NCBI GenBank assembly: GCA_944392545.1
Contig: CALXWW010000009.1
Coordinates: forward strand, 1-55,562
Origin: an uncultured Clostridia bacterium
Lineage (GTDB): Bacteria > Bacillota > Clostridia > TANB77 > CAG-508
Reading direction: 5' to 3'
DNA: 55,562 bases
This document shows positions 17,255 through 26,429 of this stretch, piece by piece. The notes under the pieces were generated by a model that worked only from the letters and a program-made list of their open reading frames with translations, was not told the origin of the DNA and searched no databases. The position numbers and the translations under genes were made by a program. The stretch's first letter is position 1; every line of letters begins with the position of its first letter.

Positions 17255-17854
17255 ATGGACGTGTTATTTGCAACAACTAATCCGGCTAAGGTTAGAAGAT
17301 TTAAATTGCCACTTGAAGAAGAAGGAATAAATTTATTAAGTATAAGTAATATAGGAAAGAAAATTGACGTAAAAGAAGATGGAAGAGATGCATTAGAAAA
17401 CGCTATTATAAAAGCAAGAGCATACTATAATCTTACTAAACTAATTACCATAGGTATGGATGATAATCTATTTATAGAAGGTATTCCAGATGATAAACAA
17501 CCGGGTACATTTGTAAGAAGAGTAAATGGAAAAGAATTAAATGATGACGAAATGATAGAATATTATTCTAATCTGGTAAAAGAACATGGTGGAAAGTTAA
17601 AAGCTAAATGGGTATATGGAATTGCAATTTGTAACGGAAAAGAAGAAAAGACTTTAACATGGAACAAATCGCATTTTTATTTAACAGATAAGCAAAATTC
17701 AAAAAGAAATCCAGGATATCCATTAGATTCCATAAGTATATCACCAAAATTTAATAAATATTTTGTGGAACTTACAGCTGAGGAAAAACTAGAGATAAAC
17801 AAAGAAAGTTCTGAAACCGAAGTGATAAAATTTTTAATTGACAACATAAAATAA
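17255..17854 (+). CDS. non-canonical purine NTP pyrophosphatase (RdgB/HAM1 family)
   Basis: A 199-residue protein of the ITPase family, which hydrolyses dITP/XTP-type nucleotides to monophosphates to keep them out of nucleic acids. The N-terminal ATTNPAKVRRF is the family signature (normally T-x-N-x-x-K), and ENAIIKARAY is the second conserved helix. The usual DDSGL substrate loop reads MDDNLFIEG and the PGxxSAR loop reads PGTFVRR, so it is a divergent member and specificity is uncertain. The start follows GAAAGGA. It is the first ordinary chromosomal gene right of the island. Confidence 0.78.
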   Translation: MDVLFATTNPAKVRRFKLPLEEEGINLLSISNIGKKIDVKEDGRDALENAIIKARAYYNLTKLITIGMDDNLFIEGIPDDKQPGTFVRRVNGKELNDDEMIEYYSNLVKEHGGKLKAKWVYGIAICNGKEEKTLTWNKSHFYLTDKQNSKRNPGYPLDSISISPKFNKYFVELTAEEKLEINKESSETEVIKFLIDNIK

Positions 17855-17933
17855 TATAAAAATATTGAAGAGGATTTTAAACAATGATATCATACATATA
17901 AATATTTTAGAAAGGGGAAATAATACAAATTAA

Positions 17934-19835
17934 ATGTATTATAAGAAAAATATGTGTAGTAAATTAAAGAAAATTATATCATTCATATTTATATTTCTTT
18001 TTATATTTCTATCATTTACACCTAGCGCAAAAGCAGATGATGATAGTAGACTATATTTAGATAAACTTAAATTTGATATAAATGTGAACGAAGACGGAAG
18101 TATGGATGTGGTAGAAACTTGGAATATTGACATATCACATGTAAATACATTGTATAAAACATTTGAGACGGATAAAGAAAAATTTACATCAATTGAAAAT
18201 GTACAGGTAAAAGATATTACTGCAGATAAAGAATTTTCACAGATAAATGAAGAAATGTACCATGTAACTAAGGATTGCTACTATGCTCTAACAAATTCGA
18301 AAGGTGATTTTGAAATAGCATGGGGAGTTGGATTTGACAATTCATATGCAACAAGAACATATGAAATTTCATACACAGTAAAGGATGCTATTGGTAAATA
18401 TAATGATTATGCAGAGCTTTATTGGCAATTTATTGGAAAAGATTTTGAGGTTGATGCAGATAAAATAACAGGAAAAATAACCCTCCCTGATAAAGCCGGC
18501 GCAGAAGATGATATAAAAGTTTGGGGACATACTGAAAATTTAAATGGAGAAATTTATGTAACAGATACAGATGAGGTTAAATTTCAACTAGAAAATTTTG
18601 ATGCGGGAAGATATGTGGAAATAAGAATTCTATTTCCAACTGAAATTGTAACAAGTTCTGGAAGAACATATAATGAAGATAGATATGATGATGCAGTAAG
18701 AGAAGAAAGAAAATGGGCAAATCAAGCAAATCTAAGAAGAAAATGGGAAGAAATACAGGATGACGTTGTAGCAACATTTGTTATTTTCATTGTAATATCT
18801 TTATGCATAATATTTATAGAAAAAGCAACGAAATATGGCAAAAAATCAAGTGAACTAAACAAATTTATGCCAGAACAAAATCTAGATTATTTTAGAGAAT
18901 TACCAGAAAAAGATGTGACACCTGGCGAAGCTGTATATATATTAAAAGAACCATATAATACTTTTAATAGTAATTTTGGAAAAATATTCTCAGCAACATT
19001 ATTAAATTTAAAGCTAAAAGATTATTTAGATTTAAGAGTAGAAAAAAATGATAAAAAGAAAGATAAAATTTACATTAAGAGATTAAAACAGGCAGATAAT
19101 AACTTAAAGACAGATGAAAAAAGAATCTTAGAATATATATACAAGGTAAAGAAAGAAAAGTCAGAAATCGAAATAAAAGAATTAGAAGACTACATACAAA
19201 AACATTCTGCTGGTGTAGAAGTACTAATAAAAGGCTGCGAAAGGAATATAGAAAAGCAGTTAGTTGAAAGTGGCATATTAGATGCAAAACAAAAAGAAGA
19301 GTTTTTAAACTATTCTGGTTTAGCAGGAGTATATTATGTATTTGCCATAATGACGCTATTCTGGGCATTACCACTTTCAATAGTACTATTAGTAAATGGA
19401 CTTATATGTTCAAGAATAAAGAAAAAATTCAATGTATTAACTCAAAAAGGTGTTAATAGTAAAGAAAAATGGAAAGGCTTAAAGAAATATATGGAGGACT
19501 TTTCATTACTAGATGAAAAAGAAATTCCAGCAATAGAAGTTTGGGAGAAGTATTTAGTATATGCTACAGCATTTGGAATAGCTGATAAAGTATTAAAACA
19601 ATTAAAAACCATATATCCAAATATAGATGAATTAGATGCTGTACACACCTCGACATATATGTATTTCATGTATCATAGTAATTTCCAAACAAGCTTTAGT
19701 AATTCGATAAGCTCATCTATCTCTAGTTCATATTCTTCAGCAACTGGAGGTGGAGGAGGATTCTCTGGCGGAGGCGGTGGTGGCCGGAGGCCGGAGGCGG
19801 TGGTGGAGGAAGATAATCCTCTAAAACCCAACTAA
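17934..19835 (+). CDS. DUF2207 membrane protein with glycine-rich tail
   Basis: A 633-residue exported protein. A signal peptide (FIFIFLFIFLSF ... AKA) is followed by the extracytoplasmic DUF2207 beta domain (about 35-250), a TM segment near 280-300, a cytosolic winged-helix-like region, and a second hydrophobic pair near 460-490. It ends in GGGGGFSGGGGGG, which in this family usually runs as Gly residues to the stop. Here the last 15 residues are RRPEAVVEEDNPLKPN-like, as if two extra C bases (19785 and 19792) shift the frame. With them removed the tail would stay Gly-rich and stop at 19814-19816. The start is uncertain: AAAGGGG lies far upstream of ATG 17934, and ATG 17952 is an alternative. 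Function is unknown. Confidence 0.8.
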   Translation: MYYKKNMCSKLKKIISFIFIFLFIFLSFTPSAKADDDSRLYLDKLKFDINVNEDGSMDVVETWNIDISHVNTLYKTFETDKEKFTSIENVQVKDITADKEFSQINEEMYHVTKDCYYALTNSKGDFEIAWGVGFDNSYATRTYEISYTVKDAIGKYNDYAELYWQFIGKDFEVDADKITGKITLPDKAGAEDDIKVWGHTENLNGEIYVTDTDEVKFQLENFDAGRYVEIRILFPTEIVTSSGRTYNEDRYDDAVREERKWANQANLRRKWEEIQDDVVATFVIFIVISLCIIFIEKATKYGKKSSELNKFMPEQNLDYFRELPEKDVTPGEAVYILKEPYNTFNSNFGKIFSATLLNLKLKDYLDLRVEKNDKKKDKIYIKRLKQADNNLKTDEKRILEYIYKVKKEKSEIEIKELEDYIQKHSAGVEVLIKGCERNIEKQLVESGILDAKQKEEFLNYSGLAGVYYVFAIMTLFWALPLSIVLLVNGLICSRIKKKFNVLTQKGVNSKEKWKGLKKYMEDFSLLDEKEIPAIEVWEKYLVYATAFGIADKVLKQLKTIYPNIDELDAVHTSTYMYFMYHSNFQTSFSNSISSSISSSYSSATGGGGGFSGGGGGGRRPEAVVEEDNPLKPN

Positions 19836-19976
19836 ATATTACCACTAACGGCATAATTTTACTTGAAAAGTTTTGATTAGTTTTATTATGTAATTTAGCT
19901 AAAAATAACCTTTTGGTATATTTTCAAAATTATAATCATATAATAATAAAGAAAATATATCAGGAGGTTTTTTATT

Positions 19977-20444
19977 TTGAAATTTTTAAAAAATAAATGG
20001 CTTTGGATAAAAAATATCTTAATTCCAGTAGTGTTGGGAGGAATAGTAGGATTAATAATATCTAATTTTATGGATTATAATGAATTAAATAAACCACCAC
20101 TTTCTCCACCTGGATTTATATTTGGAATAGTATGGACAATTTTATATATACTAATGGGAATTTCTTATGGTATACTAGATTACAAAAATTTAATAGACAC
20201 CAATACAAAAAACATATATTATTTACAGTTGTTTGTAAACCTATTATGGCCTATTGCATTTTTTGTTTTTAAATGGAGATTATTTGCATTTATATGGCTT
20301 ATATTCTTAGTGATTTTAATTATAAAAATGATGATTGAATTTTACAAAAAAGATAAAACAGCAGCATATTTGCAAATACCATACTTATTATGGAGTATCT
20401 TTGCAGCTTACCTAAATATTGGAGTGTATTTATTAAATAAATAA
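19977..20444 (+). CDS. tspO: TspO/MBR family membrane protein
   Basis: A 155-residue five-TM protein of the translocator/peripheral benzodiazepine receptor family. The conserved NKPPLSPPGFIFGIVWTILYILMGISYG stretch (residues about 38-65) and the LLWPIAFFVFKWRLFAFIWL region with its Trp/Pro pattern identify it. Family members bind tetrapyrroles and related ligands. The start is TTG, chosen because AGGAGG ends nine bases before it and no ATG fits. A shared terminator lies between it and the convergent Crp/Fnr gene. Confidence 0.9.
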   Translation: MKFLKNKWLWIKNILIPVVLGGIVGLIISNFMDYNELNKPPLSPPGFIFGIVWTILYILMGISYGILDYKNLIDTNTKNIYYLQLFVNLLWPIAFFVFKWRLFAFIWLIFLVILIIKMMIEFYKKDKTAAYLQIPYLLWSIFAAYLNIGVYLLNK

Positions 20445-20467
20445 TTATCAAAAAATATATTTAAAAC

Positions 20468-20508
20468 TAAAAAAGAGGTATATTTCATGTCTGAATATAC
20501 CTTTTTTA
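20468..20508. terminator. bidirectional terminator, tspO / crp-like
   Basis: AAAAAGAGGTATATT pairs with AATATACCTTTTTT with a two-base bulge. A tract on the left and T tract on the right suit both convergent genes. Confidence 0.75.
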
Positions 20509-21138
20509 TTCATATAATAATATAATTCTATTTCCGATTTTGTCTACCATCTTATCTTCCTTCAAAAGTTTTAGTTCCCTCATCATAGCACTTCTGTCAA
20601 CACTTAAATAATCTGCTAAATCGGTTAGAGATAATGGAAGTTCAAATGTTTTAGATAGCTTTCTTGTGGATATGAGGGAAAAGTACATAAGTAATTTGTC
20701 ACGAGTGGTTCTTTGAGTTAAAAGTTCTATTCTAGTGTTTAATTCTGTAATTTTATTAAGAATTAGTTCGGGTAAATGCTCAGTTAAAGTATTATGAAAC
20801 TCACATCCATGGGTACATGGATCTTTTAATTTATCATAGATATAGAATAGAACAGTACATTTGGATTTGGCTTCTACTAGTAATTCATTGTTTGTAGTTA
20901 CTTTATAAAATACTTCGCCAAATAATGCATTCTTAGAAAAATGCTCAACTATAGTTCTATTTCCGTTTAAATCATATCTAACTAAATCAGCATTTCCTTT
21001 TAATAAAATACATAACTGATTACGCTTTTGTATATATGTAGTAATTATTTGACCTTTAGAGAAGGTCTTTTTTTGTGCTTTATTACAATTACAAGAAAAA
21101 TTATAATAAAAGTTTTCAATATTAAAATTGCTATTCAT
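20506..21138 (-). CDS. Crp/Fnr-family transcription regulator
   Basis: A 210-residue protein with an N-terminal cyclic-nucleotide-binding-type barrel (about 20-130, with LLKGNADLVRYDLNGNRTIVEHFSKNALFGEV) and a C-terminal winged HTH (LSLTDLADYLSVDRSAMMRELKLLKEDKMV). Four cysteines stand out, CNC near residue 16 and CTHGC near 107. They could hold an Fe-S or metal sensor, but that is speculative. The gene points away from the nrdD-like gene. The promoters of both nrdD-family genes carry TGT-N10-ACA sites of the kind this family binds, so this protein is the natural candidate activator. Confidence 0.85.
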   Translation of the reverse strand: MNSNFNIENFYYNFSCNCNKAQKKTFSKGQIITTYIQKRNQLCILLKGNADLVRYDLNGNRTIVEHFSKNALFGEVFYKVTTNNELLVEAKSKCTVLFYIYDKLKDPCTHGCEFHNTLTEHLPELILNKITELNTRIELLTQRTTRDKLLMYFSLISTRKLSKTFELPLSLTDLADYLSVDRSAMMRELKLLKEDKMVDKIGNRIILLYE

Positions 21139-21290
21139 AATCTAAAGTCACTCCTCATATCTACATAAAATTATTATAAAGGAAACAAGCTTCAAAATCA
21201 ACAAAATAAAGGAAAAATTACCAATAAAAATAAATTATTTAAAAATATTCATAGAAAACATACAAACTCTAGCCTTTAGAAGATAGACTG

Positions 21291-21339
21291 CATAATATGT
21301 GGCTTATGCAACAGAAAAAAATGAAGAAAAATATATAAT
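21291..21339 (+). promoter_or_regulatory. Crp/Fnr-type operator and -10 of nrdD-like gene
   Basis: CATAATATGTGGCTTATGCA (21291-21310), continuing ACAGAAA, contains TGT-N10-ACA at 21298-21313. TATAAT lies at 21334-21339, giving an operator centre near -40.5, with no good -35. This is class II activator geometry and matches the nrdD promoter base for base in spacing. Confidence 0.65.
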
Positions 21340-21378
21340 AAAGTAAATTAGGCAAAAGATTGTAAAGAAGGTGGATAT

Positions 21379-23298
21379 ATGAAAGTAATTAAAAGAGATG
21401 GTAGGGCAGTAGATTATGACAGAATGAAGATTAAAATTGCAATAGAAAAAGCAAATCAAGAGGTGTTAGCAGTAAATAGAGCATCAAGTGAAGAAATAAA
21501 GGAAATAATCACATATATAGAAGGACTTAACAAAAAGAGAATTTTAGTAGAGGATATTCAAGATATAATTGAAGAGAAGTTAATGGAATTAAAAAAATAT
21601 GAACTGGCTAAAAAGTATATAGTGTATAGATATACAAGAGCATTGGTTAGAAAGCAAAATACTACAGATGAAACAATTTTAGGAATAATTAGAAATGATA
21701 GTAATAATGAATATTTTGAAAAAGATAATATGACAGCTGCAATGCAAAGAAACTACATATCAGCAGAAGTATCAAGAGATTTAACTAAGAGATTACTTTT
21801 ACCAGAAAAAATTGCAAAAGCAGATGAAGAAGGCATTCTTTATTTCCATAATGCGGATTATTTTGTACATCCGATGATAGGAAATAGTTATATAAACATA
21901 GGAGATATGTTAGATAATGGAACTGTTATAAACGGTAAAATGATAGGGTCTCCAAAGAGATTTTTAGTAGCATGTATAGTTGCAACACAGATTATTGCAG
22001 GATTGTCAGGAAATCAATATGGTGGTCAAACTATAGATATGTCCCATTTTGGTAAATATTTAAGAAAAAGTCATGAAGAATTTAGACTTCAAATAGAAAA
22101 AGAATATAAAGGAAAAATGTCAGAAGAATATATTGAAGACTTAACTAGCAAAAGGGTAAAATCAGAACTAGAATTGGGAATACAAATGATACAGTACCAA
22201 ATAAATGTATTGGAAACTATAAATGGCAAAAAACCAGTTGTTACACTATTTTTATATATAAAAGAAGATGACGAATATATAAAAGAAAATATAATGATTA
22301 TAGAAGAAATCCTAAAGCAAAGATATCAAGGAATAAAAAATGAAGAAGGAATAGAAATTACTCCAGAATTCCCAAGATTAGTTTATGTATTAGATGAAAA
22401 TAATTCTCTACAAGGAGGAAAATATGATTATTTAACTAAACTTGCAATTAAATGTTCATTAAAAAGAGGATATCCAAGATACCTATCTGCTAAAAAAATG
22501 AGAGAGAACTATAAAGGAAACGTATTTGGACCTATAGGAGAAACAGATTTCTTAACTCCAATAAAAAATGATAAAGAGGAATATGTTTTTGAAGGAAGAT
22601 TCAGCCAAGGGATTGTAAGTATTAACTTACCTCAAATAGCTATTATATCAGATGGAGATGAAAATAAATTTTGGAAACTGTTAGATGAAAGGTTAGAATT
22701 GTGCTTTGAAGCCTTAATGTGTAGGCATTATGCATTAATAGGAATTCGTTCTAGTATAAGTCCGTTGCATTGGGAATATGGTGCGTTATCTAGAATAGAA
22801 AAAGAAGAAAAAATAGATAAAATGCTATTAAAGAATTATTCAATAATAACATTAGGATATATGGGAATATATGAAACTACAAAACTTATAAAAGGTGTAT
22901 CACAAGCAGAAAAAGAAGGAAAAGATTTTGCAATAAAAACAATAAAACACTTAGAAAACACTGTGGAAAAGTGGAAAAAAGAAACAAATATAGAATTTGT
23001 ATTAAGTGCAATAAATTCTAAAGAAGTATTAACTAGATTTTTAAGTATAGACAGAGAGAAATATGGAATTATAAAAGATGTAACAGATAAATCATGCTAC
23101 ACAGGTTCATATTATCTAGCACAAAATGAAGAATTAGAAACTTATGAAAGATTATCAATAGAAAGTGAGTTTATTAATAATTCTTTAGGAGGGGCAATTT
23201 CATATATAAAAGTAGACGAAAATATAGAAGAGGAAGAACTAAAAAAGCTTATGAAATATATATATGAAAATATTCAATACATTAAATTAATAAAATAG
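21379..23298 (+). CDS. NrdD-like paralogue lacking zinc and glycyl-radical region
   Basis: A 639-residue relative of anaerobic ribonucleoside-triphosphate reductase. An N-terminal ATP-cone (MKVIKRDGRAVDYDRMKI) and barrel landmarks align with the neighbour NrdD: ILYFHNADYFVHP, LVACIVATQIIAGLSGNQYGGQTID, GRFSQGIVSINLPQ and REKYGIIKDVTD. It stops at the point where NrdD continues into its CxxC...CxxC zinc site and RITGYLVG glycyl-radical loop, and the following 270 bp do not encode them. Without the radical Gly it should not be a conventional class III reductase. It may be a regulatory or repurposed protein, or need a partner in trans. The start follows GAAGGTGG. It shares its promoter architecture with nrdD. 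Confidence 0.8.
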   Translation: MKVIKRDGRAVDYDRMKIKIAIEKANQEVLAVNRASSEEIKEIITYIEGLNKKRILVEDIQDIIEEKLMELKKYELAKKYIVYRYTRALVRKQNTTDETILGIIRNDSNNEYFEKDNMTAAMQRNYISAEVSRDLTKRLLLPEKIAKADEEGILYFHNADYFVHPMIGNSYINIGDMLDNGTVINGKMIGSPKRFLVACIVATQIIAGLSGNQYGGQTIDMSHFGKYLRKSHEEFRLQIEKEYKGKMSEEYIEDLTSKRVKSELELGIQMIQYQINVLETINGKKPVVTLFLYIKEDDEYIKENIMIIEEILKQRYQGIKNEEGIEITPEFPRLVYVLDENNSLQGGKYDYLTKLAIKCSLKRGYPRYLSAKKMRENYKGNVFGPIGETDFLTPIKNDKEEYVFEGRFSQGIVSINLPQIAIISDGDENKFWKLLDERLELCFEALMCRHYALIGIRSSISPLHWEYGALSRIEKEEKIDKMLLKNYSIITLGYMGIYETTKLIKGVSQAEKEGKDFAIKTIKHLENTVEKWKKETNIEFVLSAINSKEVLTRFLSIDREKYGIIKDVTDKSCYTGSYYLAQNEELETYERLSIESEFINNSLGGAISYIKVDENIEEEELKKLMKYIYENIQYIKLIK

Positions 23299-23456
23299 TT
23301 ACCAAATAAATAAATTACATAAAATAAAAATATGGGAAACAAGACTCAAAAGCCCTATAAAATAAGAAAAAAATTGTAACATAAATGTAATATTTAAAAT
23401 TGTTTTATTATAAAACAACAGTCTCTAGTGCAAAATAAGTCGAAAAAATAAAAAAA

Positions 23457-23505
23457 CATAATCTGTGATATTTGCAACAGAAATTGAGCAAAAAAGAGAT
23501 ATAAT
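23457..23505 (+). promoter_or_regulatory. Crp/Fnr-type operator and -10 of nrdD
   Basis: CATAATCTGTGATATTTGCA followed by ACAGAAA (23457-23483) contains TGT-N10-ACA at 23464-23479. TATAAT is at 23500-23505. The offset from operator to -10 (36 bp) is the same as at the nrdD-like promoter. Confidence 0.65.
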
Positions 23506-23570
23506 ATAGTCAAATTTAAATAAAGGGGACAGGGAAAACCTAAATACACCTTTAGGAAAGGAAGAAAAAT

Positions 23571-25871
23571 ATGCAAGTAATAAAAAGAGATGGAAGAGTA
23601 GTAGAATTTAATCCGGAGAGAATAGTAAAAGCAGTAACATTAGCTATGTCACAAACACCAGGAGGTGTAGATATAGATTTAGCAAATAAAATAGCTGCAA
23701 GCGTTCAAAAACAATTTGAAGATAAAAATCAAGCATCTGTATATGAAATTCAAGATGCAGTAGAAAAAAAATTAATGGCATCTTCAAGAAAGGAAGTCGC
23801 TCAAAGCTATATTACATATAGATATAACAGAGATGTAGCAAGAAAATCAAAAACTAAAGAAGTATTTTTAGATATAATTGGTGCAAAAGCAAATGATATA
23901 ACAAGAGAAAATGCTAATATGAATGCAGATACACCTGCAGGAATGATGATGAAATTTGCATCAGAGACAACAAAACCATTTGTCGATGATTTTCTATTAT
24001 CTACAGAAGCAAGAGAAGCTTTTAAAGGTGGATACATACATATACATGACAAAGACTATTATCCAACAAAATCATTAACATGTCTTCAACACCCATTAGA
24101 TAAAATCTTAAAAGATGGATTTAAAGCTGGACATGGTGCATCGAGACCAGCAAAAAGAATAGAAACAGCAAGCATATTGGGTTGTATTTCAATGGAAACT
24201 GTACAAAATGAAATGCATGGAGGACAAGCTATACCAGCATTCGATTATTATTTAGCACCTTATGTAAGAATGACATATAAAGAGGAAATAAATAAAATAG
24301 CTGAATTTGTAGAGAAGGACTTATCACACCTTTTAGATATAGAAATAGAAGATTATCTAAAAAAGCCTGTAAAAGGATTACAAGGAGATAAAAAATATAT
24401 ACAAGAAGCAATAAATAACACTGTAGGTAGAGTACATCAATCAATGGAAGCATTTATTCATAACATGAATACAATCCATTCAAGAGGTGGAAACCAAGTT
24501 GTATTTAGTTCAATAAATTATGGAACAGATACTTCAGCAGAAGGAAGATGTATAATAAGAGAAGTATTACTTTCAACTGAAAGAGGAGTAGGTAATAACG
24601 AAACACCAATATTCCCAATTCAAATCTGGAAAAAGAAGAGAGGGGTAAATTATCTACCAGAAGATAAAAATTACGATTTATATAAATTAGCTTGCAGAGT
24701 TACAGCAAAAAGATTCTTCCCAAATTTTATAAACTTAGATGCTACATTTAACCAAAATGAAAAATGGAATGCAGAGGATCCAGAAAGATATAAATATGAA
24801 TGTGCAACAATGGGATGTAGAACAAGAGTATTTGAAAATAGACATGGAGAGAAAACTTCAATAGGAAGAGGCAACCTTTCATTCACAACAATAAACTTAC
24901 CAAGGCTTGCAATAGAAGCAGCTTTAGAAGCACAAGAACAATTGGGATTAAAATTTGATCTAGGTAGAGGATCAGAAGAACATATGACAGCAGCATTTAA
25001 AAAAGCTGTAAAGAAAATATTTATGCAAAAACTAGATAAATATGCAGGAGTTGCAGCAAGACAATTATATGATAGATATAGATTCCAATGCACAGCGATA
25101 GCTAAACAATTTCCACTTTTAATGTCTGGACTCTGGGTAGAAAGTGAAAATTTAAAACCATTCGATAGTGTAGAACCAGTATTAAAACATGGAACATTAG
25201 GAATAGGATTTATAGGCTTAGCAGAATGTTTAACAGTACTTACTGGAAAGCATCATGGAGAATCAGAAGAATCACAAAAATTGGGATTAGAAATAGTTGG
25301 AGAATTAAAAGAATTAGTATCAGGATTTTCTGATAGATATGATTTGAATTATTCTGTACTAGCAACACCAGCGGAAGGTTTATCAGGAAGATTTACAAAA
25401 ATAGATAGAAGAGAATATGGAACAATATTAGGAGTAACAGACAGAGAATATTATACAAATAGTAACCATGTTCCAGTTTGGTATAAATGCACAGCAGAGC
25501 AAAAAGCAAAAATAGAGGCACCATATCATGAATTAACAAGAGGAGGACATATCTTCTATATAGAATTAGATGGAGATGCTACGCATAATCCAGAAACAAT
25601 AGAAGCTGTTGTGGATTTAATGGACAAATATAACATGGGATATGGAAGTGTAAACCATACAAGATCAAGATGCATGCATTGTGGATTTGAAAATGCAGAT
25701 CCAAACTTAAAAGTTTGTCCACAATGTGGAAGCGAAGAGATAGACACAATTCAAAGAATTACAGGATATTTAGTAGGAACAACATCACGTTGGAATAGTG
25801 CAAAACTTGCAGAATTAAAAGATAGAGTAACACATACAGGACTTGATTCTGACGAAATAAAGGGGGCATAA
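23571..25871 (+). CDS. nrdD: anaerobic ribonucleoside-triphosphate reductase (class III)
   Basis: A 766-residue enzyme that reduces ribonucleoside triphosphates to deoxyribonucleotides without oxygen, using a glycyl radical. An ATP-cone occupies about 1-95. The barrel includes ILGCISMETVQNEMHGGQAIP, GNQVVFSSINYGTDTS and GRGNLSFTTINLPRLA. The zinc site CMHCGFENADPNLKVCPQCG starts at Cys701, and the radical loop RITGYLVG has Gly732. Length is normal. nrdG follows after four bases. The start follows AGGAAAGGAAG. Confidence 0.97.
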   Translation: MQVIKRDGRVVEFNPERIVKAVTLAMSQTPGGVDIDLANKIAASVQKQFEDKNQASVYEIQDAVEKKLMASSRKEVAQSYITYRYNRDVARKSKTKEVFLDIIGAKANDITRENANMNADTPAGMMMKFASETTKPFVDDFLLSTEAREAFKGGYIHIHDKDYYPTKSLTCLQHPLDKILKDGFKAGHGASRPAKRIETASILGCISMETVQNEMHGGQAIPAFDYYLAPYVRMTYKEEINKIAEFVEKDLSHLLDIEIEDYLKKPVKGLQGDKKYIQEAINNTVGRVHQSMEAFIHNMNTIHSRGGNQVVFSSINYGTDTSAEGRCIIREVLLSTERGVGNNETPIFPIQIWKKKRGVNYLPEDKNYDLYKLACRVTAKRFFPNFINLDATFNQNEKWNAEDPERYKYECATMGCRTRVFENRHGEKTSIGRGNLSFTTINLPRLAIEAALEAQEQLGLKFDLGRGSEEHMTAAFKKAVKKIFMQKLDKYAGVAARQLYDRYRFQCTAIAKQFPLLMSGLWVESENLKPFDSVEPVLKHGTLGIGFIGLAECLTVLTGKHHGESEESQKLGLEIVGELKELVSGFSDRYDLNYSVLATPAEGLSGRFTKIDRREYGTILGVTDREYYTNSNHVPVWYKCTAEQKAKIEAPYHELTRGGHIFYIELDGDATHNPETIEAVVDLMDKYNMGYGSVNHTRSRCMHCGFENADPNLKVCPQCGSEEIDTIQRITGYLVGTTSRWNSAKLAELKDRVTHTGLDSDEIKGA

Positions 25872-25875
25872 AACT

Positions 25876-26379
25876 ATGAATATGGCAGGATTCTATGATG
25901 AAAGTATATCAAATGGAGTTGGATGGAGAGCAGTATTATTTGTGAGCGGTTGCCCACACCATTGTCCAGGATGCCATAATGCCGTAGCACAAGACTATAA
26001 TTATGGACAAAAATTTGATAAACAAGCTATAATAGATAGAATATGTGATAATTCTATATTAAAAGGAATTACAATTAGTGGTGGTGAACCATTATGCAAA
26101 GAAAATATTCCAGAAGTATTAGATTTTATAAAAGAGGTAAAAAAAGTAAGGCCGAACTTTAATGTATGGTGTTATACAGGATACACATTAGAACAATTAG
26201 AAGACAGAAAAGATGAAGTGACAGACGAGACTTTAAGAAATATAGACGTTTTAGTAGATGGAAGATTTGTAGAAGAAAAGAAAAATCCTACATTAAAATT
26301 TAAAGGTTCTGAAAACCAAAGAATATTAGATGTACAAGAATGTTTAAGGGAACATAAAATAGTACAAATGGCACTATAA
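25876..26379 (+). CDS. nrdG: anaerobic ribonucleotide reductase activating protein
   Basis: A 167-residue radical-SAM enzyme. The cluster motif SGCPHHCPGC (Cys26, Cys30, Cys33) is CxxxCxxC and binds the 4Fe-4S cluster. ITISGGEPL is the SAM-contact GGE motif. It cleaves SAM to place the radical on the NrdD glycine. It is cotranscribed with nrdD, four bases apart, and ends before a strong bidirectional terminator. Confidence 0.96.
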   Translation: MNMAGFYDESISNGVGWRAVLFVSGCPHHCPGCHNAVAQDYNYGQKFDKQAIIDRICDNSILKGITISGGEPLCKENIPEVLDFIKEVKKVRPNFNVWCYTGYTLEQLEDRKDEVTDETLRNIDVLVDGRFVEEKKNPTLKFKGSENQRILDVQECLREHKIVQMAL

Positions 26380-26389
26380 AATTTATAAA

Positions 26390-26429
26390 TTAAAGAGCGA
26401 TTAGGAATTAGTCCTAACCGCTCTTTAAA
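26390..26429. terminator. bidirectional terminator, nrdG / dgt
   Basis: A long stem (TTAAAGAGCG-TTAGGA with TCCTAA-CGCTCTTTAA, one A-C mismatch) lies between two convergent genes and overlaps the last codons of dgt. Confidence 0.85.

Noticed and set aside
24671..25093. Minus-strand frame of 140 codons inside nrdD
   Set aside because: It is fully inside a well-conserved enzyme gene on the other strand.
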